Notes under the pieces: model-generated
Database searches by the model: none
The model's input: the letters and a program-made list of their open reading frames with translations, nothing else
What the model was told of the DNA's origin: nothing
Part shown: piece after piece, positions 61,813 through 64,000 of the stretch
Layout: the number at the start of each line of letters is the position of its first letter
How positions within the stretch are numbered: the stretch's first letter is position 1
Program-made: the position numbers and the translations under genes
Assembly: GCA_029582155.1 (NCBI GenBank)
Contig: CM055895.1
Coordinates: forward strand, 21,315,004 to 21,379,003
DNA: 64,000 nucleotides
Direction of reading: 5' to 3'
DNA from: Panopea generosa
Taxonomy: Eukaryota; Mollusca; Bivalvia; Adapedonta; Hiatellidae

Positions 61813-64000
61813 ACGGTAAATGTACATATATATATATTGTTGTACGGCAAAAGTGGACCATTATGCGTGACTGTCGATCTAAACACTAAAACACCGAAAG
61901 AAACTGATAAAAGCATATATTTGGACGCTAAACCCTGGAACTTGAAGACATATTTAAGATTTTCAAAATATTACCTCCTTTCTGAAAAGTTGTGGAAGCT
62001 TAACAAATATGCAAAAACCGTTCAACAGCTAATTTTGTATCCGCAATGGATGGCCCACCCACACTGACTAAAAATGTATACACTTACAAACATGCATTGG
62101 CATATACAATATATACAATAACAATTTGTTCTATAAACTTAAGAAAACATCTCTTTAATCAACCCGTTAAAATGCACAAATTGAAATTGAATTATCATAA
62201 TAACAGTAATGAGAGTTATGAAGCATGTTTAATTATAAGAATGTATGCAACGCGTAATTTACTTAAGTGTTAGGTTTAAAGGCAGCACATACTGACGTTT
62301 AATAGGAAAATTGATTTATTATATCGTTTATAATATGCAAAATTGCAAAAACATGAAGAAGTGTTAAGACAATTGCCTATGTTAAGGTAGTCTTATTGAA
62401 ATTATATTGTTTACGAAAGAGGTGAAACTTGAATCTACTGCTTAGGTAAGGGAACTGGTAGTCTTCCTTCAACAGTTGGAAGCAGATCTGAAGAAAAGAT
62501 AAACCCCACCTTATGTTAGCATTAATTATTGTAAATAAGAAAAGGTAAACTGAAGTCATCAAATATGGAATATTGACAAAAACACACATAAAATGTATCA
62601 ATAATATCAGACAAAAGGATCACGGAACGGACTTTATCGAGTCTGTTCACAAGAACGGTTATGAATCATGCAACAGTCCCCAAGTTTAAACGTACAAACA
62701 TAATTAATATATATATTCATATAAACACTTTGTTAAACATGGGTCACCGGCCTATCACGGCTATTGACAAATCAAGAACCGAATTCCGAACACGTGTTTA
62801 TCTGGAAATTATGTATACATGGGCACCTTCCAGATACAATTCCTCACATAAACACTTACTGGTTTTGAAAAATATTGAACAAAAATTTAACAAATGTTTT
62901 TACACTAATAACTGCTCTGTTAATATAATACGCGTCTATTGAAAAATGAGGAAGCAAAATGGGGACTGCAAATAATGCATTTCCGATGGATGATTTATAA
63001 TCAATCATTTTTTTAATATTTGTTATTCTAAAAAATAGTTATTGCAATTTGTATCAGCATTCCAAAGAATAAATTAATACAAATATTTTAAATCTTTAAC
63101 GGTGAAGAACCAGGAAGACATGGACATTGACATGTTGACGAACTTACATTATACAGATCGTGAGTGACATGTGGAGCGCAATTAAATATGATGGATGTAT
63201 TGTAACCGTGGTGTTGAATACAAATAACAAAGTCACTGATAATTTAAAACTTATTTTACCAGTAATTATGAAATCACTGTACAAATGAAATTGTAAACGC
63301 GTACAGCCGTATTGAAATGGAAAAGACACACACTGTTCACTGATAAATGCAACCCGTATGTAGCATATAACCATCATAAAACCGAGAATTGTATATTTGT
63401 CATTGGCAAGTGCAATATATGTAAATACTAAAATATAAATCTAACTATTACATATTGGTCTTTGAAAGGTGGAATACATGTACATGCTGTAGCAAAACTC
63501 TGAATTGAACGACAGTAACACGTGCGCTCGTATTACACGTGTGCATAGTGTACTGTATTGGAACAGAAGTATTGGTGTTTGAAACAAACAAGCAGGCTGA
63601 AACTGTAACAAGCAATTATCTATTGGTCAATGATAAGTGCAACATAACTGTACTTAAATAAATAATAACATATTGGTTACATACACGTTTAGCATATGTG
63701 TAGTCCGTAACTATACTGACACATAAATATTATGTAATAAAAAGTGCAACAAATACATATATTGCTAAAACGGAAACTAATATATTGGCCTCTTATCAGT
63801 AAAAAAATAAAAATACACTTTAAAGATTTTTGCTCGTAAAAATGAAAGTATTTTTTTTTTAATTCTGTTAGAAATTAAATTTATCATTATCTAAGATGAA
63901 ATTTATAACAAGAAAGGTATGTTGCCGTGCTCTATATTTTTGTGGCAATTTTGTTAAAATGGGGTCATTAAGATATCATATAAGTATACATAAGAAACTG
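61813..64000. other. AT-rich right end, no gene established
   Basis: Short plus-strand frames at 61798-62067 (including KPWNLKTYLRFSKYYLLSEK) and 62661-62942, and a minus-strand frame at 62377-62601 preceded by a polypyrimidine-AG (TTTCTTCAG, about 62490), have mixed composition but no recognisable domain. From about 63340 to 63800, phrases like TATTGGTCAATGATAAGTGC and AAGTGCAACATA recur at irregular spacing of roughly 60-220 bp, perhaps a heavily decayed repeat. Confidence 0.35.

Overview
This window looks like a eukaryotic, AT-rich, non-coding, repeat-dominated stretch, most likely from a bivalve mollusc. The support is indirect. There is a decayed non-LTR retrotransposon whose reverse transcriptase and C-terminal Cys-x-Cys...His...Phe-x-Cys region match the style of elements common in bivalves. 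There are several tRNA-derived SINE heads, one SINE family present four times, short TIR elements, and interspersed segments of molluscan type. Very many minisatellites are also present. No intact protein-coding gene, rRNA, functional tRNA, operon or CRISPR array could be supported. The species cannot be named from sequence alone.

Tandem arrays dominate. I count 17 minisatellite families with monomers of 19-78 bp, together about 26 kb, or roughly 40% of the window. In order they are: 25 bp (1-1998), 66 bp (7539-11564), 36 bp (11565-11800), 30 bp (11811-12400), 31 bp with nested CA runs (15025-16870), 54 bp (22267-22700), 31 bp (29166-29388), 36 bp (31693-31970), 58 bp (32737-34489), 40 bp (34618-36135), 19 bp (36940-37213), 35 bp (37214-39980), 78 bp (42705-48560), 53 bp (48561-50150), 19 bp (53433-55855), 77 bp (58751-59095) and 35 bp (61480-61812). 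Several abut with no spacer. Four (66, 35, 53 and 19 bp) show higher-order or recent block duplication. Nearly all long open frames here are by-products of monomers whose length is a multiple of three, or of simple repeats.

Between the arrays lie mobile-element remnants. There is a 5'-truncated LINE on the minus strand (4573-6735). Four copies of one tRNA-headed SINE lie at 25.3, 32.3, 40.8 and 60.1 kb, and three unrelated tRNA-like SINE heads at 2.5, 19.5 and 51.5 kb. Three copies of a TA-flanked element with CAGTCAAACCTG-type termini lie at 20.8, 50.7 and 51.7 kb. Other items are a short-TIR element at 29.4 kb, a dispersed segment at 22.3, 24.1 and 26.5 kb in which one copy has become an 8-unit minisatellite, a 42-base poly(G) run, a C-rich tract and several microsatellites.

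The only hints of cellular gene structure are weak: a CCAAT/TATA/initiator-like cluster followed by a splice-donor-like site at 61.35-61.46 kb, and a few short open stretches preceded by splice-acceptor-like sequence. The most interesting signals are the exact, indel-free 61-copy 66-bp array with higher-order structure, the spacer-free clustering of unrelated minisatellites, and the apparent seed-to-array transition at 22.3 kb.
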